Part shown: piece after piece, positions 15,581 to 24,203 of the stretch
How the letters are laid out: every line of letters begins with the position of its first letter
How positions within the stretch are numbered: the first letter of the stretch is position 1
NCBI RefSeq assembly: GCF_000341085.1
Contig: NZ_ANBA01000014.1
Coordinates: 332,617-396,616, forward strand
Length of the DNA: 64,000 nucleotides
Direction: 5' to 3'
Origin: Nocardiopsis ganjiahuensis DSM 45031
GTDB lineage: Bacteria; Actinomycetota; Actinomycetes; Streptosporangiales; Streptosporangiaceae
The notes under the pieces: model-generated
What the model saw: the letters and a program-made list of their open reading frames with translations, nothing else
The model's database searches: none
Told to the model about the DNA's origin: nothing
Translations under genes and position numbers: made by a program

Positions 15581-16928
15581 ATGACCGTCGATCAGCCTTG
15601 GAAGCCAACACGATATGGGAGGAAACGCTGCGCATCTTCTCGCAGGTCTCCTCGAACTCGCGGTCAGGTCGGGACTCCAGGCCGATTCCTGCCCCCGCCT
15701 GGAGCCAGGCTCTGCCTTGTTCCTGGAACAAGGACCGGATGACCAGGGCCGCGTCGAGAGAGCCACTGGCGTCGGCGACCAGTACAGCTCCTCCGTACAG
15801 GCCGCGTGGCGTTGTTTCGAACTCGCGGATCATGGCGTGGGCCTGTGGCCGAGGTGCCCCGATCAGTGTGGGGAAGAGAGAGATGAGCGCGTCCCACGGG
15901 CTGAGCCGTTGGTCCAGCGTGCCGATGACGCGAGAGGCGATGTGCTGCACGCTGCCCCGGTTCTCCACAGTCATGAAGTCCTTGACCGCCGGCGAATCGG
16001 GCTCGCAGCAGGCAGCCATGTCGCGCAGCGAGTTTCGGACCGCCAGCGCGTGCTCGCACACTTCTTTCGGGTCGTCCAACAGCTCCTGGCGCAGGCGCGC
16101 GCTGTGCTCGGCGTCGTGCGCCCGGTACGGTCGGGTCCCGGCCAGTGGCTGGGTCGTGACCTGTCTGTCCGCGGACACGTTGACGATGATCTCAGGGCTG
16201 AACCCGGCCGCTTCCGAACCGTTGATCCTGACCATGAAGGACCGAGCCGGGGTGTTGTGCCGCCGCCCCAGCAGGAACGTGGCGGGAACGTCGACATCGG
16301 CCCCGATCGGCACTGCCCGTGAGAGCACCACCTTCTGCAGGCCCTCGCTGCGCATTCGGGCCTGTACTTCCTCCACGGCCTTTTGGTAGGCGTTGCCCTC
16401 ATCCTGGGAGACATCCACCGGTGACGGATTCGGATGCTGTCGCGGCTCCGTTCTCTGCACGGCGCCAGCCACCGCTTCGACCTCGGCAGTGTCGACACCG
16501 CGCACGGTGGCCGTGCCGTCGGTGATGCTCACTTCCAGCCTCGGAACCATCAGGTGCAGGAGGGGTTCATCGTCCGAGAACTCCCCTGCCTGGGTTGCAG
16601 TGGTGTGTGGCAGATCGAATCCGGCAATGCCGTAGGCCCTCCAGTCGTCCACAGGAACCCGTTCCAGCAGCCGTGGTACTTCCGCTAGCAGCTGCTCCTC
16701 CCGGGGGACGACGTGTTCACCTTCCGCGTCGCGGTAGATGGCGTGTGTAGGGGTGAGGACGACCTCAGCGATACGACCGACAGCGAGACTCCACAGCGGG
16801 GGATTCTCATAGAGAACATAATCCTCTGTGGCAACTGTTTGAACCAATCGGGTCATCAACTCATCCGGATTATCCCCTGTTATAACTAGAGCGCTGGTGT
16901 ATTCGAAGCGTCCCATCACTGTTCCCAT
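15579..16928 (-). CDS. Salicylate synthase (MbtI/Irp9-like)
   Basis: 449 aa, the usual length for this group. Converts chorismate through isochorismate to salicylate and pyruvate. The C-terminal two thirds is a chorismate-binding fold with family landmarks: LQKVVLSRAVP, AGTRPYR near 261, DFMTVENRGSVQH, RGLYGGAV near 376, QAGAGI near 409 and the acidic metal site EFEETCEK near 425. This pattern matches MbtI more than TrpE. ATG at 16928 gives the normal N-terminus; the frame opens further upstream without coding character. No siderophore genes (NRPS, salicyl-AMP ligase) are in the window, so it is an orphan bordered by IS debris. Salicylate may feed a siderophore made elsewhere. Confidence 0.85.
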   Translation of the reverse strand: MGTVMGRFEYTSALVITGDNPDELMTRLVQTVATEDYVLYENPPLWSLAVGRIAEVVLTPTHAIYRDAEGEHVVPREEQLLAEVPRLLERVPVDDWRAYGIAGFDLPHTTATQAGEFSDDEPLLHLMVPRLEVSITDGTATVRGVDTAEVEAVAGAVQRTEPRQHPNPSPVDVSQDEGNAYQKAVEEVQARMRSEGLQKVVLSRAVPIGADVDVPATFLLGRRHNTPARSFMVRINGSEAAGFSPEIIVNVSADRQVTTQPLAGTRPYRAHDAEHSARLRQELLDDPKEVCEHALAVRNSLRDMAACCEPDSPAVKDFMTVENRGSVQHIASRVIGTLDQRLSPWDALISLFPTLIGAPRPQAHAMIREFETTPRGLYGGAVLVADASGSLDAALVIRSLFQEQGRAWLQAGAGIGLESRPDREFEETCEKMRSVSSHIVLASKADRRS

Positions 16929-17225
16929 CGCCAGACTTGTTCTGGAGCTCTGACAATTATCCGAGAACATCAGGATCCGCGCTACAGTTCCAAAGGAATT
17001 CCCTTGCCGATCACCATACTGGAGTTCGCCGTGGAGCTGTTCGGAAACCGGGGACAGTCGGCGCCACGCCCATGGCGTCCGGGCCCGGATGGCCGGTTGA
17101 TCAGCAGTCAACAGGGGCGGCTTCGGCGGTCGACCCTCGGGTGGCAAACAGGAGACGAGTGGACAGGGGTAGTGACTGTTGACGCAGATATCGCACCGGA
17201 GTCCCTGCCTATTAACTCGCAGATC

Positions 17226-17580
17226 CTATGGAACACCGTCGAGCTGTGCTTCTATGAGAAGAATGCAGGCCAGCCTGCTGCCCAGTCCGGGATGTTGCAT
17301 TCTCAGGTGAGGGCCGTGCCCTCGCTGGCCAGGGGATCTCCAGCATGCGGAGGGGCGTATGAAGGCCTCGTAGGAGACCCAGAGGAACGCTTCGGGGATC
17401 CTGGACATCCCCAACTCTGTCAGGATCGGGGCGGCCATATTGCGCGGTATCGCCATGTTCTGAAGGGGGTGCCCGCCGTGCACGCAGGAGACGTTCTCTC
17501 CGAAGCTCCCGTCCCGCACATGGTGCAGTGCTTCGATCCCCCAACGGCCCTGCACCAGAGCGGCTAGCCTCTCAGCTCCG
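17226..17580 (-). pseudogene. ISAs1-family transposase C-terminal relic
   Basis: Minus strand reads LVQGRWGIEALHHVRDGSF then NMAIPRNMAAPILTELGM, a strongly diverged version of the WGIEN.LHHVRDV...R..A signature of ISAs1 transposases. No start; both ends cut. Confidence 0.55.
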
Positions 17581-18027
17581 GCCTGCTCTGCGCTCAGGAA
17601 TGGGCCTACGCACGTCCTCGCCTCTCCGAACTCGACCGCTGAGCTGCCTATCCCGACTTCTCGGACCGGTACAACTGCCATCTGCCCCCACCGGTATCAG
17701 AAGCCGACTCCCAGCGGCACGTGTCACCAACCTCACCGAACAGGACGCCTGGCCGGTGAGCACGCAGGGGAGGGGGAGGGCGTGGCAGGCCGGGGCCAAC
17801 GGAGGCCTTGCGTGGTCAGGGGATGAGAGTTCCTGACCTCTTACCAGGGCTCCGTTGCCGTGTTCAAGGGGCCTTGTCCGTGCTGGCACACTCCCATGAC
17901 CAGTGGGGACGTACTCGAACGCTGACTGTGAAACAGCCCCTGGGGAGCAAGGGGACGGCGGCCCGGCGAAGCCCCCGAGCGGCAAGGTATGGCTCGAGGG
18001 CTCGGGCTACCTCTGAAAGGGGACCGG
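17581..18027. other. Non-coding gap, no feature seen
   Basis: Frames are open but contain no ribosome site or recognisable motif. It probably holds more IS debris and the 3' end of the ACP-like transcript. Confidence 0.4.
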
Positions 18028-18459
18028 TCAGGCCAGTTTGCCTTCGACGAGGTCGATGACCGATTGAACGGTCGTGAACTCGATCTCCTCGTCGGGGATG
18101 CGGATGCCGAACTCCTCCTCCAGGGCCAGGGCGAGTTCGGTCAGGGCCAGATCGTCGGCACCGAGGTCCTCGGTCAGGGACGCGGTGTTGACCACCCGAT
18201 CCTCAGGGACTTCGAGCTTCTCAGCGATGACCTTCTTGACCCGCTCCTCCACAGTCGCGGTCTGCGTGCTCCGACCGTCTTGGTCGGCGGTTACGTGTTG
18301 GGTCGTGGTGGTGCCGACCACGGCCGGAATCGCCTTCTCGAAAGTGTGCTCGTCCGCCATGGCCGGACCGTTGGCCAGGGTGAGGGCGACGGCCACCGTG
18401 GTGGCGAACGCAGCGGTGTTGACCAGCATCGGGGTGCGCAAGACTTCTCCAGCTCTCAC
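18028..18459 (-). CDS. Secreted acyl-carrier-like protein lacking the attachment serine
   Basis: 143 aa from a GTG at 18459 (an internal ATG lies at 18429; the GTG gives the basic residues expected in front of a signal peptide). Residues about 12-35 are a hydrophobic segment ending in AMA, a plausible Sec signal with cleavage near 35. Residues 70-143 are a complete acyl carrier protein domain: VEERVKKVIAEKL, TEDLGADDLALTEL, then EEEFGIRIPDEE. In normal ACPs the GADS motif carries the phosphopantetheine serine; here residue 103 is Asp. The protein should therefore be exported and unable to carry an acyl chain by the usual route. No partner genes are adjacent. Confidence 0.7.
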   Translation of the reverse strand: MRAGEVLRTPMLVNTAAFATTVAVALTLANGPAMADEHTFEKAIPAVVGTTTTQHVTADQDGRSTQTATVEERVKKVIAEKLEVPEDRVVNTASLTEDLGADDLALTELALALEEEFGIRIPDEEIEFTTVQSVIDLVEGKLA

Positions 18460-18539
18460 ATCGATCAGCTTTCATCACTCAGAGTAATGGAGTGGTGTCG
18501 GAGAAAGCCAGACGCGCTTCACGGGTGTGGCGTTTTCTG

Positions 18540-18922
18540 CTTCCATGGCGATCTCGGGTGCGAACCTGCACGACAGTCGAGCCCTGTAGCCGCTGCTTCG
18601 CCCGATACTGCCCATCAGGTCCAGGCGAGGCCGCAGGCGACGCAAGCCAGGCAAGCTCCACGGAGACAAGAGATACGGCTACAACCACCTGTGTCGATGG
18701 CTGCGTGAACGCGGAATCGTCCATCGCCTGGCCCGCAAAGGCGTGGGGTCCTCGAAGCGGTTGGGGCAGCACCGGTGGCAGGTCGAACGCACCATGACCT
18801 GGCTGGCCGGATGCCGCCGACCGCACCGCAGCCACGAGCGCAAAGCCGAGCACTTCCTCGCGTTCGCCGGCATTCCCTGCACGTTGATCTGCTTCCGCAG
18901 ACTCCCCAAATGAGATGAGCTC
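18540..18922 (+). pseudogene. IS5-like transposase C-terminal remnant with right terminal repeat
   Basis: Starts abruptly inside the transposase (MAISGANLHDS, then a stop) and continues to WQVERTMTWLAGCRR and FLAFAGIPCTLICF, ending at CCAAATGAGATGAGCTC (18906-18922), the same right end as the element at 13.5-14.3 kb. It keeps the C-terminal part that the other copy has lost. The left half and left repeat are gone. Confidence 0.8.
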
Positions 18923-18989
18923 TTACTGGGTGACCCGCGTCCGTTGTAGCGTTCAGCACGAACCTTGTACTGCCGCTGGAAGGAGCCTA

Positions 18990-19850
18990 GTGAACCCGGA
19001 TGTGGCACTGCCAGACCCTGCTCAGACGCACGAAACCCAGTTTCCGAGCCTGGATGGTCTGAGGCTGCGCGGCACCTTCACCGCGCCAGGGGACATGGAT
19101 CCTGTTCGTGTGGCAGTTCTGGTCCACGGCGGCGGGGTGACCCGAGAGGAAGGCGGGTTCTTCACCCGCCTGGCCCAAGGCCTCGCACGAGCGGGCGCGG
19201 CCTCGCTCCGGTTCGACCTGCGAGGCCACGGTGCCAGCCAGGGCGATCAGAGGGAGCTCACCCTTTCGGGCGTGGTCAACGACATCCGCGCCGCTGTCGA
19301 CCACGCCCAGGAGCTGGCGCCTTCGACTGAAGGGCGTGTCGCCCTGCTCGGTGCGAGCTTCAGCGGCGGGTTGTGCGCCTTCTACGCCGCCCAGCACCCA
19401 GAGGACCTCGACTCACTCATCCTGCTGAATCCGTTGATCGATTACAAGAAGCGGTTCATCGACGACAAGCCCTACTGGTCGTACGACCGTATCGCTCCCG
19501 CAGAGGGCGAGGTCCTCGTCCGCGACGGTTTCCTCTCCCACTCGCCGACCTTCAAGCTCGGTCGGGGTCTGCTGAACGAAGTGTTCTACCTACGCCCCGA
19601 CCAGGCGTTGGAGGGTGTGCGGTGTCCGACGTTGATCGTGCACGGCACCGCTGACACCTTCATCCCCGTGGAAAGCTCCCGGCGCGCAGCGGAACGAATC
19701 TCGGGCTCGGCACGGCTGTGGGAGATCGATGGTGCCCAGCACGGTATCGCCATGCACGACGATCCCGGCTACGCAGACCCCCAGACCCAGAGGTGGCAGG
19801 CCGAGGTGATGGAGGAGGTCTCCCGGTGGGTCACCCTGCCGCGAGAGTGA
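18990..19850 (+). CDS. Alpha/beta hydrolase
   Basis: 286 aa from a GTG at 18990 behind GGAAGGAG. Shows the oxyanion motif HGGG near 44-47, the nucleophile elbow GASFSG with Ser near 122, an acidic residue in GTADTFIP and a late His (AQHGIAMHDD), a complete hydrolase triad of the serine-aminopeptidase / dienelactone-hydrolase-like group. No signal peptide, so cytoplasmic. It points into and overlaps by 20 bases the 3' end of the XRE regulator, and lies at the edge of the pterin cassette; its substrate is unknown. Confidence 0.85.
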   Translation: MNPDVALPDPAQTHETQFPSLDGLRLRGTFTAPGDMDPVRVAVLVHGGGVTREEGGFFTRLAQGLARAGAASLRFDLRGHGASQGDQRELTLSGVVNDIRAAVDHAQELAPSTEGRVALLGASFSGGLCAFYAAQHPEDLDSLILLNPLIDYKKRFIDDKPYWSYDRIAPAEGEVLVRDGFLSHSPTFKLGRGLLNEVFYLRPDQALEGVRCPTLIVHGTADTFIPVESSRRAAERISGSARLWEIDGAQHGIAMHDDPGYADPQTQRWQAEVMEEVSRWVTLPRE

Positions 19851-21051
19851 GCTCCCGTACGGTCTCGCGTACCACGGGGCGGCGGTGCCAGGATCGCAGT
19901 CGCCCTGGCAGCCGGGCCAGCTCACCCAAGGTGCGTTGGGAACCGACCTCCTGGGCGACGGGCAGGGCCGTCAACGCGGTCTCGCACGCCTTCTCCGGAT
20001 AACCCGCATCGGCCAGACTCAGGGCTTGGAGTGAACTGAAGTAGGCGTGATCACGGTGGGAGAACAGGTCGGGGTACAGGTGCGTCTCGTACAACTCGAC
20101 CGCGTGCGCTACCCGTCCTGCCTCGGCGTGGCACAGCGCCGCCTGGAGCGCGAACAGTGAGCGGCCGTAGTGCTGCGAGAGCGACCCGGCACCATCGTCG
20201 GCGGCGAGCAGGCTGGCCGCCCGGTCCAGGGAACGGGCGATCGCGCCGATCGGTTCGCCCACCATGGCTCGGCCTCGAGCCTGCTGTTGCAGTGCCTCGG
20301 CCCGCACGTGCGACGGCAGGTTCCAGCGGTTGCTGAGAACCGCGGTGGAGAGCTGGATCATCGTGGCTCCGTCACGGGTGTCCCAAGCCGCCTGGGCCCG
20401 CCGGAGGAGTACGTAGGCCTCCAGGGCCGGTTCATCCACACACCTCGCCCAGGTGATGGCCTGATCGCGCCACTGGTCGGCGGCTGCGGGCTGGCCGAGG
20501 TCACGGTAGAACCACGCAGCCAGCTCCGCTCCTTGAACCCCCAGCCGCAGGAGAGGGCCGCGTTGTGCGGATCGCGCCTGGCGGGCCGCCTCGGTGATCG
20601 CGGCGAGTACACCCAGCAACCCGGGCAGCGCAGCTCCCGGACCGTACAGCCCATCGTCGGTCGCGCTCTGGTGCATGGCGCGCTCGAAGTGTTCGATGGC
20701 CTCGTCATCCAGGCGTTGGCGTGCGTCTTGGATCGTGTCCAGGATCCGTCGCAAGTCGTGGGCGCTGATCACCGGGAGCACCAGGGCGCCGGCTGCCAGG
20801 GCCCCACCTCCCGCAAGGACGGTTCGACGGTCGGGGGTGCGCAGACGCTCGTCGAGCAGGACATCCAGCTGGTCACGGGTGATCTGCAGGGCTTCAGCGA
20901 TCTCGGGCCGTTGCCCGGGGTGTGGGGTAGTGGCCCCGGATTCCCAGCGAGCCACTGTAGACCGGTCCACCTTCAGGAGTGCGGCCAGGCTCTCCTGGGT
21001 GTGCCCGGCTGTTTTGCGTTGTCGGGCCAGGGCCTCACGTCGCGATGCCAT
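19831..21051 (-). CDS. XRE-family regulator with TPR-like C-terminal region
   Basis: 406 aa. Residues about 5-60 form a helix-turn-helix (GHTQESLAALLKVDRSTVARW). Next comes DRRTVLAGGGALAAGALVLP, a twin-arginine-like hydrophobic segment often seen in this actinobacterial regulator type, then about 300 residues of Ala/Leu-rich helices in tetratricopeptide-like pairs. It is transcribed divergently from folB across a 180-base gap, the normal place for a cassette-specific regulator; the effector is not known. Confidence 0.85.
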   Translation of the reverse strand: MASRREALARQRKTAGHTQESLAALLKVDRSTVARWESGATTPHPGQRPEIAEALQITRDQLDVLLDERLRTPDRRTVLAGGGALAAGALVLPVISAHDLRRILDTIQDARQRLDDEAIEHFERAMHQSATDDGLYGPGAALPGLLGVLAAITEAARQARSAQRGPLLRLGVQGAELAAWFYRDLGQPAAADQWRDQAITWARCVDEPALEAYVLLRRAQAAWDTRDGATMIQLSTAVLSNRWNLPSHVRAEALQQQARGRAMVGEPIGAIARSLDRAASLLAADDGAGSLSQHYGRSLFALQAALCHAEAGRVAHAVELYETHLYPDLFSHRDHAYFSSLQALSLADAGYPEKACETALTALPVAQEVGSQRTLGELARLPGRLRSWHRRPVVRETVRELTLAAG

Positions 21052-21233
21052 CGAACTGCCTCACCCGCCGTTGTGGGGACTGTTGTCGAGTCCATCCGAC
21101 CCCGGCCGGTGCGGTCTGTGCAACACCGGTGCCACAAAAGTGCGTCAGCGGTGCTCTGGGAAAGAGCCGCCGTGCGGGGTTGGGTGGAGAGCAGCACCCC
21201 GCCGGTTCACTGACGAGCGAAGCGAGGACCCCC

Positions 21234-21626
21234 GTGCACAAAGACGTGATCGAGGTCGAAGGGCTGCGGCTGCGCTGCCGGATCGGCTGTAGCACCGAAG
21301 AACGCCGTGACCTGAGTGATGTGGTGATCGACTTGAGGATCGCCACCGATGCCTTCCCTGCCGGTCACAGCGACCGGTTGGAGGATGCCTGGAACTACCG
21401 CACCCCCACCAAGGCCATTATCGCCGCGGTGGAAACCAGTGAGTTCTACACGGTCGAGGCCCTGGCCACCCGCGTCGCCCGCATCGTGGTGGTGGACCAT
21501 GCCGCCCCTTCGGTGCGGGTGCGGGTGCGCAAACCCGGTGCGCTGCGATTCGCCGACACGGTCAGCATCAACCTCACCCGTACCCCGGCGGACTTCACTC
21601 CTGAGGTGGGGGTGGGGTCCCCGTGA
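21234..21626 (+). CDS. folB: Dihydroneopterin aldolase
   Basis: 130 aa from GTG 21234 behind GCGAGGA. The enzyme cleaves 7,8-dihydroneopterin to 6-hydroxymethyl-dihydropterin and glycolaldehyde. Family marks are the GCSTEERR segment with the substrate Glu, FYTVEALATRVARI with the second Glu, and VRVRKPGAL with the catalytic Lys region. The usual D-Y of the middle motif is N-Y (WNYRTPT), a small departure. Its stop overlaps the folE start (GTGA), so the two are coupled. Confidence 0.85.
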   Translation: MHKDVIEVEGLRLRCRIGCSTEERRDLSDVVIDLRIATDAFPAGHSDRLEDAWNYRTPTKAIIAAVETSEFYTVEALATRVARIVVVDHAAPSVRVRVRKPGALRFADTVSINLTRTPADFTPEVGVGSP

Positions 21627-22234
21627 GCACCACCGAACTCCCTCTGGGCTCGCTGCAGCCACATGTCCTTTCCAGCCCGGCCTCGGGACGGGAGCAGGCC
21701 GCTGCGGGAGCCGCAGCGATGCTGAGCTCCTTGGGCATGGACATCGCAGGCGAGACGACCCAGCGCACCCCCGAGCGCATGGCTGCGGCCTACCGCGAAC
21801 TGCTCCAGCCGCGCGAGTTCAACCTGACGACCTTCCCCAACGAGGAGGACTATGACGGGCTGCTCATTCAGAAGGACATCGCCTTCGTCAGCCTGTGCGA
21901 ACACCACGGTCTGCCCTTCACCGGCCGGGCCACGGTCGGCTACCTGCCGGGCGAACGCATCGTGGGGTTGTCGAAGCTGGCGCGGGTCGTGGAGCAGTTC
22001 TCCCGTCGCTTCCAGGTGCAGGAGCGCCTGACCAAGCAGATCGCCACCTACTTGGAGCAACACCTCACTCCCGGTGGGGTCGGCGTGGTCATGCAGGCCG
22101 AGCACATGTGCATGACCCTGCGTGGTGTCCAGGCAGCCGGCACCACCACCGTCACCTCGTCCCTGCGCGGGCTCCTGCTCAAGGACGACCGCACCCGTAC
22201 CGAGTTCTTCAACCTCGCAGGGGCGGGCCGATGA
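21623..22234 (+). CDS. folE: GTP cyclohydrolase I
   Basis: 203 aa, normal for FolE. Converts GTP to dihydroneopterin triphosphate, the first pterin step. The zinc and catalytic residues are intact: SLCEHHGLPF near 91 and EHMCMTLRGV, and VGLSKLARVVEQFSRR matches the conserved core. Start GTG overlaps the folB stop; the stop overlaps folK. The order folB-folE-folK without folP or folC distinguishes this from a normal folate operon. Confidence 0.92.
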   Translation: MSTTELPLGSLQPHVLSSPASGREQAAAGAAAMLSSLGMDIAGETTQRTPERMAAAYRELLQPREFNLTTFPNEEDYDGLLIQKDIAFVSLCEHHGLPFTGRATVGYLPGERIVGLSKLARVVEQFSRRFQVQERLTKQIATYLEQHLTPGGVGVVMQAEHMCMTLRGVQAAGTTTVTSSLRGLLLKDDRTRTEFFNLAGAGR

Positions 22235-22719
22235 CGGGCCCGGTGGTGGTCGGTGTCGGTTCCAATATCGACCCTGAGCACCATGTAGCCACAGCACTGG
22301 AAGAGCTGCGCGCACGGGGACTGGAACTGGAGGTTTCCCCCTGGTACCGGTCCCCGGCCATCGGGCTCCGCGAGGGGGCAGGCGACTTCATCAACCTCGC
22401 CGTGCTCTTTGCCTGGTCCCGTCCTGTGGCCGACCTCAAGGCGCTCCTGAGGCGAGTCGAAGAGGCTCATGGTCGCACTCGTCTTCCGAGTGGTCGGTGG
22501 ATCTCACGCACGCTGGACCTGGATCTGCTCGTTGCCAGGAATCTGATCGACCCCGCCCTGAAGCTTCCGCATCCGGATCTGGGCCGTTTCGCACACGTGG
22601 CCGTACCCGTCGCTGATCTGATCGGGAGCCACACCCACCCCCAACTCGGGTGCACCTACGCCCAGCTCGCTGCCCGCCTTGACGCGTCCGCCTTGAAGCG
22701 GATCGAGGTGGCGCTGTGA
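22231..22719 (+). CDS. folK: 6-hydroxymethyl-dihydropterin pyrophosphokinase
   Basis: 162 aa from ATG 22231, overlapping the folE stop (ATGA). Transfers pyrophosphate from ATP to hydroxymethyl-dihydropterin. Conserved landmarks are VGVGSNI at the start, RTLDLDLL with the two metal-binding Asp residues, and PHPDLGRFAHVAVPVADL. Length is typical. In folate synthesis the product goes to DHPS; that gene is absent here, so the activated pterin may be coupled to something else. Confidence 0.9.
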   Translation: MTGPVVVGVGSNIDPEHHVATALEELRARGLELEVSPWYRSPAIGLREGAGDFINLAVLFAWSRPVADLKALLRRVEEAHGRTRLPSGRWISRTLDLDLLVARNLIDPALKLPHPDLGRFAHVAVPVADLIGSHTHPQLGCTYAQLAARLDASALKRIEVAL

Positions 22720-24203
22720 GGTGGGACAGCACGGCTCTGGCGATCATGTGCGTGCCCTGTCAACGCAGTGGTGGCTACTTCGTCCCCACCGACCAGTTGG
22801 TGCTCGCCTCCCTGGACGCCGAACGCCCCCACCCGGTGCACGCTTTGGCCTCCCGGTTGCGTTCCACCTGGGCTGACCGGCTCTTCCACACTGGGGCGGT
22901 CCGGGTGGTCGTTGCCATGGACGACCTGGCGGTAACGCGAAGCTGGATGCTTCCGCCCACCACCCCCACGATCGACGACCTGTGGCCGCAACTGCACGAC
23001 TCCCTGAACCGTTTGATGGAAGGGACACGGATTCCGGTCCGGTTCGTGCGTTGGTCCCACCTGGTGGACCCTTTCGACTACGACCAACAGGTCGAGCTGA
23101 TCTCCCAGGCGTGTTCGCGCAACGACGCCGAACCGCACTGGCGTCACCTCCACGAAGTGATGGGGGAGGAGGTCGCTCGACGCCTTCGGTTCGAGCGCTC
23201 CACCGGCCGCGGTGACACCCCGGTGGTGATGCGTCGTCGCGCGGCCGACCAGGTCGCCAACTACGCCGTCCAAGGCCAACTCGTGCACCAGTGGGGCGTG
23301 GCCGCCTACCTGCACTGGACTGCAGAGGAAACCGATCTGATGGGCACTCTGGAACCCGCCTTCGCCACCCACATGGTCGCCGGTCCGGGCTACGGTGAGA
23401 GTGCCCCCGCCTCCGTGTGGGAGCGATTCCCACCACGGTTCGCTGATCTCATCGAGGAACTGCGGCTCTACGCCGGTGACCTTCCCCAGACCCCTGGGAC
23501 GGTGCGCCCGAAGGTGGCGACCGCGGTCCTGGAAGGCCTCGCCGACCTTCTCACACCCGGCACCTGCGAGCTGGCCAGACGACGGCTGCGCTCCCTGGAC
23601 GCCGTACTGGGAGGCGGACCCATCAACCGAGCACGAGTGCGCCGTCTGCTGGAGGAGCTCCGGGATCTGGAGCTGGAACCGGGATGGGCTGTGGAGCAGG
23701 TGGTGAAGAAGCTCTTCTGCCAACTCACCTCCCGCTACACCGATGCGCAGAACCGTGACGAGCTCGACCGGCACCGGCACCTCGTCGCCGACCTCGCCCA
23801 CGCCCTCGATCCCCAGATCAGCGACCAGGTCGCCCTGGCCCTGACCGGCTCGATGACCGGTGCCCCAGAGGGAATCTGGCACCCCTACTTCAGCGACATC
23901 GACATCATGCCCCTGTTCGCCACCACACCCTCGCCCGAACTGCTGGCCCGGGCACGGCAGGCCTACACCGCCCCCCACCGGCCTTCCTGGGTGCACCTCA
24001 ACGAAGGAGCACGCGAAGGTGTGGCCGGGCTGACCCGCGACCCCGCCAACGGGATGTTCGTCGCCGACCAGCTGCACACCCTCACCGCGGTCGAGGCCGG
24101 CAAACTCGGCCGACTGGTCGCCCCCATGCGTCACGTCGGCGGATCGGCCGCGGTCTTCGAGGCCTTCACCCGAGCCCACGAGGAGAGGACCCATGTCGCA
24201 TAG
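22716..24203 (+). CDS. Unknown 495-aa protein with nucleotidyltransferase-like motif
   Basis: GTG start overlaps the folK stop (GTGA). Near residues 377-396 it reads TGSMTGAPEGIWHPYFSDID, which fits the GS...DxD signature of polymerase-beta-type nucleotidyltransferases, with a longer spacer than usual. The first 250 residues alternate strands and helices, with VRVVVAMDD near 65 and IPVRFVRWSHL near 110, like a Rossmann-type fold, and the middle is helical and Arg-rich. I do not recognise a named family. Position between folK, a pterin-reductase-like SDR and ArgRS suggests it joins, or transfers to, a pterin. That is inference. Confidence 0.85.
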   Translation: MRWDSTALAIMCVPCQRSGGYFVPTDQLVLASLDAERPHPVHALASRLRSTWADRLFHTGAVRVVVAMDDLAVTRSWMLPPTTPTIDDLWPQLHDSLNRLMEGTRIPVRFVRWSHLVDPFDYDQQVELISQACSRNDAEPHWRHLHEVMGEEVARRLRFERSTGRGDTPVVMRRRAADQVANYAVQGQLVHQWGVAAYLHWTAEETDLMGTLEPAFATHMVAGPGYGESAPASVWERFPPRFADLIEELRLYAGDLPQTPGTVRPKVATAVLEGLADLLTPGTCELARRRLRSLDAVLGGGPINRARVRRLLEELRDLELEPGWAVEQVVKKLFCQLTSRYTDAQNRDELDRHRHLVADLAHALDPQISDQVALALTGSMTGAPEGIWHPYFSDIDIMPLFATTPSPELLARARQAYTAPHRPSWVHLNEGAREGVAGLTRDPANGMFVADQLHTLTAVEAGKLGRLVAPMRHVGGSAAVFEAFTRAHEERTHVA

